From: Flavobacterium sp. SLB02
GTDB lineage: Bacteria; Bacteroidota; Bacteroidia; Flavobacteriales; Flavobacteriaceae
DNA length: 64,000 nt
NCBI RefSeq assembly: GCF_009664855.1
Contig: NZ_CP045928.1
Coordinates: 620,001-684,000, forward strand
Direction: 5' to 3'
Shown here: piece by piece, positions 55,132 to 64,000 of the stretch
Layout: every line of letters starts with the position of its first letter
How positions within the stretch are numbered: position 1 is the stretch's first letter
Position numbers and translations under genes: made by a program
Notes under the pieces: generated by a model
Seen by the model: only the letters and a program-made list of their open reading frames with translations
Databases searched by the model: none
What the model was told of the DNA's origin: nothing

Positions 55132-56223
55132 CTAAATTCTTTCGGTTAATACAGATACGATTTTGTTATCAGGAAAAAATTCTTTTAAAATTACCTTTAC
55201 CATTGTAAAAACCGGAATGGCAATAATCATCCCGACAATCCCAAAAGTAATTCCGCTAATTATAGTAATCAGGAATATTTCCAGCGGGTGCGAATTTACA
55301 CTTTTTGACGAAATTATAGGCTGGCTAATATTATTATCAATCGCCTGAACCAATAAAAATCCTATAATTACATATATTGTTTTGGGTAAAATTTCGCTCT
55401 GAAAGTCGCTGCCAATCATACTAATCATCGTTAATATTCCGGCCAGTGTGGTTCCTATTATCGGACCTATATAAGGAATGATATTCAGAATAGCACATAA
55501 AAAAGCAATTACAAAAGCATTTTTATTTCCAAAAATCATTAAAACAATTAAATACAAAATAAATACAACGGTTAATTGCAATAATAATCCAATAAAATAT
55601 CGGGTCAAAAAGTGGTTGATTTTTGTAATAGAGTTAATGATTTTATCTTCATTATTATCCGGTAGAATTTTACGCGCAGTTTCTTTGAATGAATCCTGAT
55701 CCTTAAGAAAGAAAAAAGTAATAAAGAAAACAGAAACCAATCCCATTCCCATATCGGCTAAAAATCCCAATATTGAATTTAGAAAAACGGTAAAATAGCT
55801 AAAATCAATAAGTGAAGTGATTTTAGAATCTTTTAAAACCTTATTTAAATCAACATGTTGAATATTAAAATACGCTTCGATACTTCGTTCTGTTTCCATA
55901 AACTGTCGCTGCAGACTTTGCGTATCGAGTAAAGAAAGATTATTGGCCTGAGAAATAATCAAGGGCACAAATAAAAAGATAAAACCAACGATTGCCAAAA
56001 TAAACAGGACTAATGCTATCGTGGCGGCCAGTGAATTGCCAAACTTTAATTTATTTTTTAAAAATTGTATTAACGGATTTGCAATTAAACACAATAGTAA
56101 AGAAATGCACAAGTAAACAATTACAGTTTGTATCGTGTAGAGAAAATATAAAGCAACAGTAATAATTAATATAGTGGCTAAAGCTCTTAAGATTCCGTTA
56201 GATATAATTTTTGATGTTATCAT
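55132..56223 (-). CDS. AI-2E family transporter (YdiK/PerM-type membrane protein)
   Basis: A 363-residue inner membrane protein with about eight spans. The family features are the N-terminal paired spans (ILIITVALYFLYTIQTVIVYL), FLCAILNIIPYIGPIIGTTLAG near the middle, and the C-terminal HPLEIFLITIISGITFGIVGMIIAIP. Members include an autoinducer-2 exporter and a Na+/H+ antiporter, but most have no proven substrate. It is first in the operon with the methyltransferase gene. Confidence 0.88.
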   Translation of the reverse strand: MITSKIISNGILRALATILIITVALYFLYTIQTVIVYLCISLLLCLIANPLIQFLKNKLKFGNSLAATIALVLFILAIVGFIFLFVPLIISQANNLSLLDTQSLQRQFMETERSIEAYFNIQHVDLNKVLKDSKITSLIDFSYFTVFLNSILGFLADMGMGLVSVFFITFFFLKDQDSFKETARKILPDNNEDKIINSITKINHFLTRYFIGLLLQLTVVFILYLIVLMIFGNKNAFVIAFLCAILNIIPYIGPIIGTTLAGILTMISMIGSDFQSEILPKTIYVIIGFLLVQAIDNNISQPIISSKSVNSHPLEIFLITIISGITFGIVGMIIAIPVFTMVKVILKEFFPDNKIVSVLTERI

Positions 56224-56280
56224 GTTTTGATTTTAGATTATAAATATAGGAAAAAGCTTTTAAAATTAAGGGATAAACAA

Positions 56281-56310
56281 AAAAAAGCGAGATGATTTCA
56301 TCCCGCTTTT
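56281..56310 (-). terminator. Terminator of the metalloprotease gene
   Basis: AAAAGCGAGATGA and TCATCCCGCTTTT form a stem with one mismatch around a TT loop. On the minus strand it ends in a T run. It lies 26 bp after the stop of the M43-like gene. Confidence 0.7.
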
Positions 56311-56335
56311 CATTTGCTTATTTTATTCTGTTTTT

Positions 56336-57289
56336 TTAGATTCCAAATGCAGCTCTAGGTCCGCCTGTAACAAATATAGCAGCCATTCTGTTTTTTTGTC
56401 CGGTAGAGAACATATACATTGCATTATCATCAACATAATCCATATAGTTCATCGTCATTTCTACAGGAGTTCCTGAACAAGTACTATAATGAGGATATGC
56501 AGGTACACCATAATTTTCTTCGTTATGAGTAGGAGTATCAGATACTAAATCACTTCCGCAATTAGCGTCTCCCCAAATATGGCGTAAATTCATCCAGTGA
56601 CCCACTTCGTGAGTACCAGTTCGTCCTAAATTAAAAGGAGCATTTGCAGCACCAGATAAACCAAAGTATTTAGAGTCAATTACAACACCGTCTGTAGCAG
56701 CTGCTCCTCCGGGAAATTGCGCATAACCTAATATTCCGCCACCAATGGCACATGACCATAAATTAAGTTTTGTTGTTGGCGAGGTAGGTGCTAAACCACC
56801 TTGAGCTACTTTTTTCATGGCATCATTTGTTCCCCATGAAGTCTTTGTAGTGGATTTTCTAATGATCTGATCTAGAACAAATGAAATTCCTACATTCGCT
56901 TTTACGCCTGCAAATAGGGTAGGTACACTATTGTAATCTGAATTTAATGCATTGAAATCTTTGTTAAGGACATCAATCTGACTTTGAATTTGTGCATCAG
57001 AAATGTTTTGTGCAGCTGTTCTGTATAAAACATTAACTACAACGGGAATCTGAATTTTTCCATTGACAAGTTTTCCAGTAATTAGAGCCTTGTTGGTAAA
57101 AGCCTCAATTTCATTCATTCTGATGGCTAAACTAGGATCAGCTCTCAGTTGATCATCTAAAACTTGTTGTGATGCACATGCGCGGCGCGTCGATGCAGTT
57201 GTTGCTTCTGAATCTGTTGATTCTGATTGGTCATTTTGACATGAAAACAGCAATAGGGCTGTTACCGCGGAAATAAGAACTTTTTTCAT
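56336..57289 (-). CDS. M43 (pappalysin/cytophagalysin)-type zinc metalloprotease lipoprotein
   Basis: A 317-residue extracytoplasmic metalloprotease. The lipobox is in ALLLFSCQ. A short propeptide-like region (about 25-75) precedes the catalytic domain. The zinc motif is GTHEVGHWMNLRHIWG (His227, Glu228, His231, His237), with the metzincin Met-turn in MTMNYMDYVDD (Met283). Cys180, Cys244 and Cys271 may form disulfides as in ulilysin-like enzymes. It has no T9SS tail. A 295-bp AT-rich gap with no gene precedes it. The substrate is unknown. Confidence 0.9.
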   Translation of the reverse strand: MKKVLISAVTALLLFSCQNDQSESTDSEATTASTRRACASQQVLDDQLRADPSLAIRMNEIEAFTNKALITGKLVNGKIQIPVVVNVLYRTAAQNISDAQIQSQIDVLNKDFNALNSDYNSVPTLFAGVKANVGISFVLDQIIRKSTTKTSWGTNDAMKKVAQGGLAPTSPTTKLNLWSCAIGGGILGYAQFPGGAAATDGVVIDSKYFGLSGAANAPFNLGRTGTHEVGHWMNLRHIWGDANCGSDLVSDTPTHNEENYGVPAYPHYSTCSGTPVEMTMNYMDYVDDNAMYMFSTGQKNRMAAIFVTGGPRAAFGI

Positions 57290-57584
57290 AATAACTTGGG
57301 TTTTTGTTATAAAAAATTACATTTGGTTGTTTGTTCCGCAATTTTATAACAAAATCATTTTGTAGCCAAACTTTTATAATGATTTATTTATGAGAAATTT
57401 ATAAACCCTTGTATAATCTAGTTCTTACAAAAATATTAAAATTATTTTTAATGTGTTTTTTCTTACTTATTGTTTTTTAAAATGCGTTTTAACGCATTTA
57501 TTTACCTTTAATCGAGATTTTAGATAGTTTTTTTTAAGACTATTTTCAAATCGATTCAAATTTAACACTATTTGAGGCGAAAAA

Positions 57585-58082
57585 TTAGAGAGTAGTGATC
57601 TCGTACAAAGCAATACTGGCAGCCTGCACAACATTCATACTGGAGTTTTTTCCGAACATATTGATGTGCACAATTTGGTTCGAAATTTTTAAAAGTTCAT
57701 CTGAGATTCCGTCAATTTCACTTCCTAGCAAAAGAGCAATTTTTTTATTATCAGGAACCACAATTTCTTTTAGAGGTTTACTATTGCTGGCAATTTCCAA
57801 AGCAATAATTTCAAAGTTGTTTTGAAGTAAAAAGTCAACAAGTTCTGTGCTCCCTTCAATTATAGTATGTGGCACATGAAGATGCGTGCTTCGGGAAGTT
57901 TTATTGATTTTTCTGGGTGTTAGCGGAATATCTTTTCCTAAAAAGATAATATTCTCGACCCCAAAAGCTTCGCTGATTCTAAAAAGAGAACCTATATTTT
58001 GCTGAAAGTAAATATGATCACAAACTAATGTTATCGGAAATGTTTTTCTTTCAAATTGATTTTCTTGGTGAGTAAGCTGCAC
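57585..58082 (-). CDS. TrmH/SpoU-family RNA methyltransferase
   Basis: A 165-residue SPOUT-class enzyme that methylates a ribose 2'-O in tRNA or rRNA. The trefoil-knot motifs are all present: QNIGSLFRISEAFGVENIIF (motif 1), KIALLLGSEIDGIS (motif 2) and NSSMNVVQAASIALYEI (motif 3). It has no extra N-terminal RNA-binding domain, so it is a short form like TrmL or TrmH-like proteins. The target position is not clear. It follows the DUF4159 gene by 10 bp. Confidence 0.88.
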   Translation of the reverse strand: MQLTHQENQFERKTFPITLVCDHIYFQQNIGSLFRISEAFGVENIIFLGKDIPLTPRKINKTSRSTHLHVPHTIIEGSTELVDFLLQNNFEIIALEIASNSKPLKEIVVPDNKKIALLLGSEIDGISDELLKISNQIVHINMFGKNSSMNVVQAASIALYEITTL

Positions 58083-58092
58083 TAGTTAAATT

Positions 58093-58731
58093 TTAGTTGG
58101 TAAAAATATAATTGATAATGTTGGCACCCATTTTTAAAGCCTTTTCTCTAACAGCGATTGGGTCATTATGCACTTCGGCATCTTCCCAGCCGTCGCCCAA
58201 ATCACATTGGTACGTATATAGTAATACTAATTTATTTTCTACGAAAATTCCAAAAGCCTGCGCGCGGGTTCCGTCATGCTCATGAATTTTTGGTAATCCG
58301 TTCGGGAAAGGATATGGTTTTTGAAATATAGGATGATTCGCCGGAATTTCGATTAAATTATTATTTGGGAATATTTTTTTTATTTCTTTTCGAATGTATT
58401 GATCCATTCCGTAATTGTCATCAATATGAAGAAAACCGCCACCATTTAGATATTTTCTTAAATTACTAACATCAGCATCGCTAAAAACTACATTTCCGTG
58501 ACCCGTCATATGTACAAAAGGGTACGAAAGCAAGTCAGGATTACCAGGTTCTACAGTTGAAGGTTTCGCTTTTATTCTCGTATTAATATTAGCATTACAA
58601 AACTTAATTAAGTTAGGTAATGACGTTGGATTTCCGTACCAATCGCCACCACCGCTGTATTTTAGCAGAGCAATTTCCTGCGAAAACGAAGAAATAGAAA
58701 CCAATAATAAGAAGTAAAGTATTCTTTTCAT
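58093..58731 (-). CDS. DUF4159 domain exported protein
   Basis: A 212-residue protein with a signal peptide (MKRILYFLLLVSISSFSQ). The DUF4159 domain follows (ALLKYSGGGDWYGNP, FVHMTGHGNVVFS, YLNGGGFLHIDDNYG and GDGWEDAEVHNDP), a class-I-glutamine-amidotransferase-like fold of unknown role. A longer reading starts at 58929, but that part lies over the inverted repeat at 58766-58877 and lacks coding character, so ATG 58731 is chosen. It is likely in one transcript with the TrmH-family gene. Confidence 0.85.
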   Translation of the reverse strand: MKRILYFLLLVSISSFSQEIALLKYSGGGDWYGNPTSLPNLIKFCNANINTRIKAKPSTVEPGNPDLLSYPFVHMTGHGNVVFSDADVSNLRKYLNGGGFLHIDDNYGMDQYIRKEIKKIFPNNNLIEIPANHPIFQKPYPFPNGLPKIHEHDGTRAQAFGIFVENKLVLLYTYQCDLGDGWEDAEVHNDPIAVREKALKMGANIINYIFTN

Positions 58732-58765
58732 ATAATTATAAATTATCGAGTAATTTGCAGCATTT

Positions 58766-58877
58766 TTGTCATTTCGATGAAGCAGAAATCTCCGTTGTAA
58801 AATCGACAAAAATCGACAAAAATTGACAATTGTTGGCGGAGTTTCTTGGGGAGATTTCTGCTTCATCGAAATGACAA
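58766..58877. repeat. Long inverted repeat with tandem 10-bp units in the loop
   Basis: Perfect 28-bp arms (TTGTCATTTCGATGAAGCAG... at 58766-58793 and its complement at 58850-58877) flank a 56-bp loop. The loop holds three tandem copies of a decamer (AAATCGACAA twice, then AAATTGACAA). Arms of this kind (TCATTTCGA...GAAATCTCC) look like a dispersed palindromic element of flavobacteria; the cruciform or RNA hairpin would sit in the leader of the DUF4159 gene. Confidence 0.75.
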
Positions 58878-58952
58878 GATTGTGTTTAATCCTTGTCGAG
58901 CACAGTTCTATTGAAATTGACAAAACCATTGTTATTGATGACGACAGAGACT

Positions 58953-59666
58953 TTAATCAGGTGTTTCATTAAAAAAAACAACACTATGACACGCTACAAT
59001 AGCAGCTGTTTCCGTTCTTAAACGCGTATTTCCTAAAGTAACCGGTTGATAATCATTTTCTAAAGCCAATGCAATTTCTTTTTCAGAAAAATCACCTTCA
59101 GGACCAATAAGCATCGTAACGCTTTCATTTGGTTTTAAAATATCTTTTAATGATTTTTTATCAGTTTGCTCGCAATGCGCGATTAATTGCAAACCTTCAT
59201 TTTTTTGTTTTATGAATTCCTTAAACGAAATCGCTTCATTCAATTTAGGCAAATACGTTTCGTTAGATTGTTTCATCGCTGATAAAATAATCTTTTCAAA
59301 ACGCTCTAAATTAATCACTTTACGTTCAGAGCGATCACAAATAATAGGCGTAATTTCCTGAATCCCAATTTCGGTTGCTTTTTCCAGAAACCATTCAAAA
59401 CGATCGTTCATTTTGGTTGGGGCAACGGCAAGATGCAAACGGAATTGAGGTTCTTCGGTTTTTTTTATAGAAAGTACCTGAACGATACATTTATTGTCAG
59501 AAGCCAATGTAATTTCGGTTTCAAACAATAAACCTGCACCATTTGTAACGTGTAAAATATCGGAATCTTTCTTGCGTAAAACCTTTATTATATGTCGGCT
59601 TTCTTCCTTATCAAAAGAAAAACTTTCAGTGGTTTTGTCAATATCCGGATTGTAAAATAATTGCAT
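58953..59666 (-). CDS. rsmE: 16S rRNA (uracil(1498)-N3)-methyltransferase RsmE
   Basis: A 237-residue SPOUT methyltransferase that modifies U1498 of 16S rRNA. An N-terminal PUA-like domain (about 1-70; SFDKEESRHIIKVLRKKDSD) is followed by the knotted domain with KMNDRFEWFLEKATEIGIQEITPI, MLIGPEGDFSEKEI and VTLGNTRLRTETAAIVACH, all diagnostic of RsmE. It begins 2 bp after the stop of tsaD on the same strand. Length matches the family. Confidence 0.95.
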   Translation of the reverse strand: MQLFYNPDIDKTTESFSFDKEESRHIIKVLRKKDSDILHVTNGAGLLFETEITLASDNKCIVQVLSIKKTEEPQFRLHLAVAPTKMNDRFEWFLEKATEIGIQEITPIICDRSERKVINLERFEKIILSAMKQSNETYLPKLNEAISFKEFIKQKNEGLQLIAHCEQTDKKSLKDILKPNESVTMLIGPEGDFSEKEIALALENDYQPVTLGNTRLRTETAAIVACHSVVFFNETPD

Positions 59667-59668
59667 AA

Positions 59669-60691
59669 TTAAAATTGAATTCGCGCTTTTGAAACTACTG
59701 CTGAAGTTTCGAAACGACTTGATAAATATTTTTGATATCCTACAATTCCTATCATTGCAGCGTTATCGGTAGTATATTCAAATTTAGGAACAAAGGTTTT
59801 CCAACCGTATTTTCCTTCACTTTCTTTTAATCTGGTTCTAATGCCTGAATTTGCCGAAACTCCTCCGCCAATGGCAATTTGTGTAATTCCGGTTTCTTTT
59901 ACCGCCAATTTCAATTTATCCATCAAAATTTCGATGATCGTATATTGTATAGAGGCACAAATATCATTCAGGTTTTCTTCGATGAAATTGGGGTTTTTAA
60001 GTTTTTCCTTCTGGATAAAATATAAAATCGCCGTTTTTAATCCGGAGAAACTAAAATCTAATCCCGGAACTTTGGGTTTGGTAAAAGCAAATGCTTTTGG
60101 GTTTCCTTCTTTGGCATATTTATCAATCAAAGGTCCGCCAGGGTAGGGAAGTCCAAGAATTTTGGCACTCTTGTCAAAAGCTTCACCAACCGCATCATCA
60201 GTGGTTTCTCCGATGATTTCCATGTCAAAAAAGCCATTTACTTTCACGATCTGAGTATGGCCTCCACTAATAGTTAAAGCCAAAAACGGAAATTCAGGTT
60301 TATCATAGCCTTCTTCATCTATAAAATGGGCTAAAATATGCGCATGCATATGATTTACAGCAATCAACGGAATCTTTAAGGCCAATGACAACGATTTGCT
60401 AAAAGAACTCCCTACAAGCAAAGAGCCCATTAATCCCGGACCTTGTGTAAAGGCAATGGCAGTTAGTTGATCTTTTTGTACATTTGCTTTGCGAAGCGCT
60501 GCATCAATTACCGGAACAATATTTTGCTGATGTGCTCTGGAAGCCAATTCGGGAACAACACCACCATATTGATTGTGAATTAACTGATTGGCCACAACAT
60601 TTGAGAGTACTTTGTCGTTATGTAAAACCGCGGCAGCAGTATCATCGCATGAACTTTCGATGGCAAGAATAAAAACCTCTGAATTTTGCAT
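59669..60691 (-). CDS. tsaD: tRNA N6-adenosine threonylcarbamoyltransferase TsaD
   Basis: A 340-residue Kae1/TsaD protein that transfers the threonylcarbamoyl group onto A37 of ANN-decoding tRNAs, with TsaB and TsaE encoded elsewhere. Motifs are ILAIESSCDDTAAAVL at the start, the metal-binding NHMHAHILAHF, GGHTQIVKV, GEAFDKSAKILGLPYPGGP, LDFSFSGLKTA and IAIGGGVSANSGIR. ATG 60691 is chosen because MQNSEVFILAIESS is the usual start; the upstream ATG at 60724 would run over the divergent promoter region. rsmE follows after 2 bp. Confidence 0.96.
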   Translation of the reverse strand: MQNSEVFILAIESSCDDTAAAVLHNDKVLSNVVANQLIHNQYGGVVPELASRAHQQNIVPVIDAALRKANVQKDQLTAIAFTQGPGLMGSLLVGSSFSKSLSLALKIPLIAVNHMHAHILAHFIDEEGYDKPEFPFLALTISGGHTQIVKVNGFFDMEIIGETTDDAVGEAFDKSAKILGLPYPGGPLIDKYAKEGNPKAFAFTKPKVPGLDFSFSGLKTAILYFIQKEKLKNPNFIEENLNDICASIQYTIIEILMDKLKLAVKETGITQIAIGGGVSANSGIRTRLKESEGKYGWKTFVPKFEYTTDNAAMIGIVGYQKYLSSRFETSAVVSKARIQF

Positions 60692-60712
60692 ATAAAGGCA
60701 CGAATTTTGAAT

Positions 60713-60740
60713 TATATTTGACAAATCAAATATTTGATTT
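60713..60740. promoter_or_regulatory. Promoter box and 18-bp palindrome between tsaD and the TamB-like gene
   Basis: TATATTTG (60713-60720) fits the -7 box on the plus strand. It is followed directly by AAATCAAATATTTGATTT (60723-60740), a perfect palindrome that looks like an operator where it would overlap the transcription start of the rightward gene. No regulator can be named. Confidence 0.4.
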
Positions 60741-60820
60741 TCTTTTATTATAAGGAGAAGCCAAAATTAAAGAATTTTTATCAAAAACAGTCGTACTTTG
60801 TCTGTTCAAAATAAATTTAA

Positions 60821-63800
60821 AAGAAAACTAAAATAAAAGCAGCTATCAAAAAAGTAAAGAAAATAATATCACGAACCCTAATTGGGTTAATTTTACTTTT
60901 GTTAGTACTTGCTATCACCTTGGCTTTACCTATCGTTCAGACAAAAATAGCCAAATACGTTACAGAATCTCTAAACAAAGATTTTAAAACCGATATTACG
61001 GTAGACAGAGTTGCTATCAATATTTTTGGAGGAGTAAAACTCAAAAATGTCTTGATTCGTGACCATCATAAGAAAACTTTAATCTATTCAGATATTATCA
61101 CAACTGATATTTTAAGTATCAAAAGATTGTTAGATGGTGATTTAATTTTTGGCGATCTGCGCTTAACAGGATTGATTTTTAATCTAAAAACCTATAAAAA
61201 CGAGGACGAAAACAATATTAACAAGTTTATTAAATTGTTTGAAACAAGTCCCGAAAGAACTAAATCGAGTAAACACTTTTTGCTGACAGCAAGAAATGCG
61301 TATATCTCAAAAGGTGCTTTTTCTGTTGTGGATGAAAATAAAACGACACCCGTATTTCTTGATTTTAAAAAACTAAACGCCTATATCAGTGATTTTAAAT
61401 TATACGGTCCTGATGTAAATACTAACATTCATCGTTTTTCTTTTTTAGATCATCGTGGTTTATATGTATCGAACTTTGCAGGTAAATTCAGTTATACAAA
61501 AAAGCAGATTAAGGTTGAGAACCTGGCTATAAAAACCAAAAGAACCTGGATTTACGGGCAAGCTACTTTAAATTATAAAGTAGAAGATTTTCTGCATTTT
61601 ACAGATAAAGTAAAATTCGATGTCGCATTAGATTCCGCCTCGATTGCTTCAAATGATATTCGTTATTTTTTTGACGGATTGGGTAAAAATCAGCATTTTA
61701 AAATTAAAACCAAGATCAAAGGAACTTTAAATGATCTTAATTTAAGACATCTTAATCTAAGTGATACCAATGGTTCTAAAATTAACGGAACCATTAATTT
61801 TAAAAACCTTTTGGGTACCAAAGCTCAAAAGTTTGCCATGGATGGTAAATTCGACAAGCTGGTTTCAAGTTATGATAATTTAGTGGTGATACTGCCGGGC
61901 ATTTTGGGTAAAAAGCTTCCTAAAGAACTTAAAAGAGTTGGGAAATTCAATATTGTTGGTAAAGCAAAAGTTTCGACAACAGCATTAGAAGCCGACTTTA
62001 AAATGATTACTGATCTGGGTAATGGTCAGGCAGATTTGCATATGAATAATATCGATTTTATTGATAAAGCATCTTATTCTGGAAATATTATTTTGGATAA
62101 TTTTAATGTGGGTGCTTTACTGAACAGAAAAGATATTGGCAAAACAACTTTAAATCTAGATGTTGACGGAGTTGGTTTTACAGAGAAATACCTGAACACT
62201 ATTGTAAAAGGAGACATATCCAAATTAGATTATAATAAGTATACCTATAATAATATCGTTGTAAATGGTAATTTCAAATTGCCTTATTATAAAGGAGAAT
62301 TATCTGTAAATGATCCAAATTTGAGTTTAACATTTGATGGATTGGTAGATTTAAGCAAGCGCGAGAGTAAATATGATTTTCATATTAATGTAGAGAACGC
62401 CGATCTTCGAAAACTAAAATTCATAAACGATTCTATTTCTAATTTCCGCGGAGATGCCGTAGTTGAAGTAACCGGAAATTCAATAGAAAACCTTCAGGGA
62501 ACCGTTTCACTTAGAGATGCTGTTTATCAAAATCCTAAAGCAACTTATACTTTTGATGAAGTAACGGTTAGTTCCAATTTCGATGCTGATAAATTGCGTA
62601 CCATAACCATCAGTTCAGATGATGTAGTAAAAGGGGAGATCGTTGGTAAATTTCAGTTTGGTCAATTAGATAAACTGGTTATGAATTCGGTAGGTAGCCT
62701 GTATACCAATTACAAACCTTATAAAGTAAAAAAAGGTCAGTTTTTGCGGTTCAACTTTCATGTGTATGATAAAGTAGTCGAAATGCTGTATCCGGAAATT
62801 AATATAGATTCAAGCACTGTGGTGCGTGGTAAAATAGATTCTGATTTACAAGAATTCAAATTTAGGTTTAAGTCTCAGAAAATTACTGCGGCAAAAAATA
62901 CATTCGATAATATCCGTATTAATATCGATAATAAAAATGCACTTTATAATGCTTATGTAGAGCTAGATAGTATCAAAACGCCTTATTATAAAATACGTGA
63001 TTTTAATTTAATCAATGTTACTGCAAAAGATACTCTGTTTGTTCGATCTGAGTTTAAAGGGGGATCAAAAGGAGAAGATTATTTCAATCTGGATTTATAT
63101 CACACGATCGATAAGAACAAAAATAACATAGTAGGGATCAAGAAATCCGAGATGAAGTTTAAAGACTATTTATGGTATTTAAATGAAAATGACGGAGAGG
63201 ACAATCAGATTGTATTTGATCAGTTTTTTAAAAACTTTACCATTGATAATATTATTTTATCGCACGAAAATCAGAAAATTGATTTAAACGGAGTCATCAA
63301 AGGAAACGATTATAAGGATCTTGTCCTGAATTTTGAAGACGTGGATATCAATAAAATTACGCCATTAAATTCTAAATTTGTATTTAATGGTAATTTGAAT
63401 GGTAACATCAATTATAAGCAGAATAAGAATGTCTATCAGCCCACGGCGGCCATTTCTATAGATCATCTTAATTTGAATAAGGTTGATTTAGGGACTTTAA
63501 AATTCGATATTTCGGGAGACGAAAGTTTCAAGAAGTTTACGATCAATTCCTCTATTCAAAATGGATTTACAGAATCGTTTAGGGCCAACGGAACTTTTGC
63601 AATCGAAAACAAAGAGACTTTTCTGGATCTGAATTTAAAACTCGAAGGATTTAATCTGGCTACTTTAGGTACAGTAGGAGGAGATGTTTTATCAAATGTA
63701 AGAGGATCTGTTTCCGGAAATGCGGCAGTTGTTGGTAATCTTAAAAAACCGGAGATAAACGGAAGGCTTTATGTGGAAAAAGCCGGAATGACAGTTCCGT

Positions 63801-64000
63801 ACCTTAATACCGATTATGAATTGAGCGACCGAACGGTTATCGATTTAACAGATGAAAAATTCTTATTCAGAAACAATCAGCTAACAGATACCAAGTACGG
63901 CACCAAAGGATTGCTGAACGGAAGTATCGAACATCATAATTTTGGCGACTGGAAACTGGATCTGACTATAACCTCAAAACGATTACTGGCCCTTGATACA
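60821..64000 (+). CDS. TamB-like translocation/assembly protein, 3' end beyond the window
   Basis: A continuous frame from just after a TAA (60818-60820) to the right edge encodes more than 1050 residues. It has a membrane anchor near the start (TLIGLILLLLVLAITLALP), then long beta-rich AsmA/TamB-type sequence (DFKTDITVDRVAINIFGGVKL, LKNVLIRDHHKKTL, and many I.L.G...F repeats). TamB-like proteins bridge the inner and outer membranes and help lipid or barrel transport. No ATG, GTG or TTG lies before the anchor in this frame, so the start is unclear; one possibility is a TTG at 60798 plus a missing A near 60830. The DUF490 domain expected at the C-terminus lies outside the window. Confidence 0.8.

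Noticed and set aside
58801..58832. Three tandem decamers as a possible CRISPR-like or iteron array
   Set aside because: Only three short units without spacers, inside the loop of a large inverted repeat, and no cas or replication gene is near.
58732..58929. Extended N-terminus of the DUF4159 protein to 58929
   Set aside because: It is the translation of an inverted repeat; a clean signal peptide starts at 58731.

Overview
The window is a low-GC chromosomal segment of a Bacteroidota bacterium, most likely a Flavobacterium. The signs are SusC/SusD pairs, a hybrid two-component regulator of the Bacteroidetes type, a type IX secretion sorting tail, TTTG-N19/20-TAnnTTTG promoters, and lipoproteins with short lysine-rich signal peptides. 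All identifications rest on reading motifs and translated sequence by eye; no search was run.

Layout. (1) 1-3271: an unrecognised partial gene, an NlpC/P60 hydrolase, a thiolase, then a tRNA cluster (Ser-GCT, Pro-TGG, two identical Arg-TCT) ending in a tRNA 5' fragment. (2) 3360-5013: a Crp/Fnr-type regulator and a frameshifted NAD-dependent epimerase/dehydratase gene. (3) 5051-20938: a polysaccharide utilisation locus whose enzymes (two GH53 endo-galactanases and a GH2 beta-galactosidase) point to beta-1,4-galactan, the pectic side chain. It has its own hybrid sensor/regulator, SusC/SusD/SusE-like outer membrane proteins and a structured leader with a 21-codon ORF. (4) 21036-30983: mixed housekeeping and stress genes: AraC regulator with iron-type alcohol dehydrogenase, STM3941-like membrane protein, CPA2-type antiporter with a lipoprotein, phospholipase A, ThuA-like lipoprotein, an LCIB-type (carbonic-anhydrase-like) protein and a fatty acid desaturase. 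(5) 31234-51120: the most unusual region. Two paralogous beta-barrel proteins and a T9SS cargo protein lead into a 3259-residue Sec-exported SpvB/TcdB/RHS giant with a lytic-transglycosylase-like C-terminal domain and an exported partner. This is followed by a row of start-less or broken RHS C-terminal cassettes, most with an overlapping membrane or lipoprotein gene of immunity type. (6) 51205-60691: two unknown proteins, a VanX-like dipeptidase, a THUMP-like methyltransferase, an AI-2E family exporter, an M43-type metalloprotease, a TrmH-family methyltransferase, a DUF4159 protein, RsmE and TsaD. (7) 60821-64000: the 5' part of a TamB-like gene running off the right edge.

How parts work together. 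In the PUL, surface proteins SusD/SusE and the SusC transporter import galacto-oligosaccharides released by surface GH53 enzymes; the GH2 enzyme finishes them in the periplasm, and the hybrid sensor is expected to induce the locus when it binds an oligosaccharide. In the RHS locus the partner proteins of the toxin domains all carry signal peptides, lipoboxes or membrane spans, which suggests that these toxins act in the cell envelope. The downstream cassettes keep up to 584 bp of sequence homologous to the end of the active gene, so they look like a store of alternative tips that recombination could swap in.

Three copies of a MITE-like palindromic element (one with a nested insertion), a separate long inverted repeat, several hairpin terminators and a few promoters are also described.
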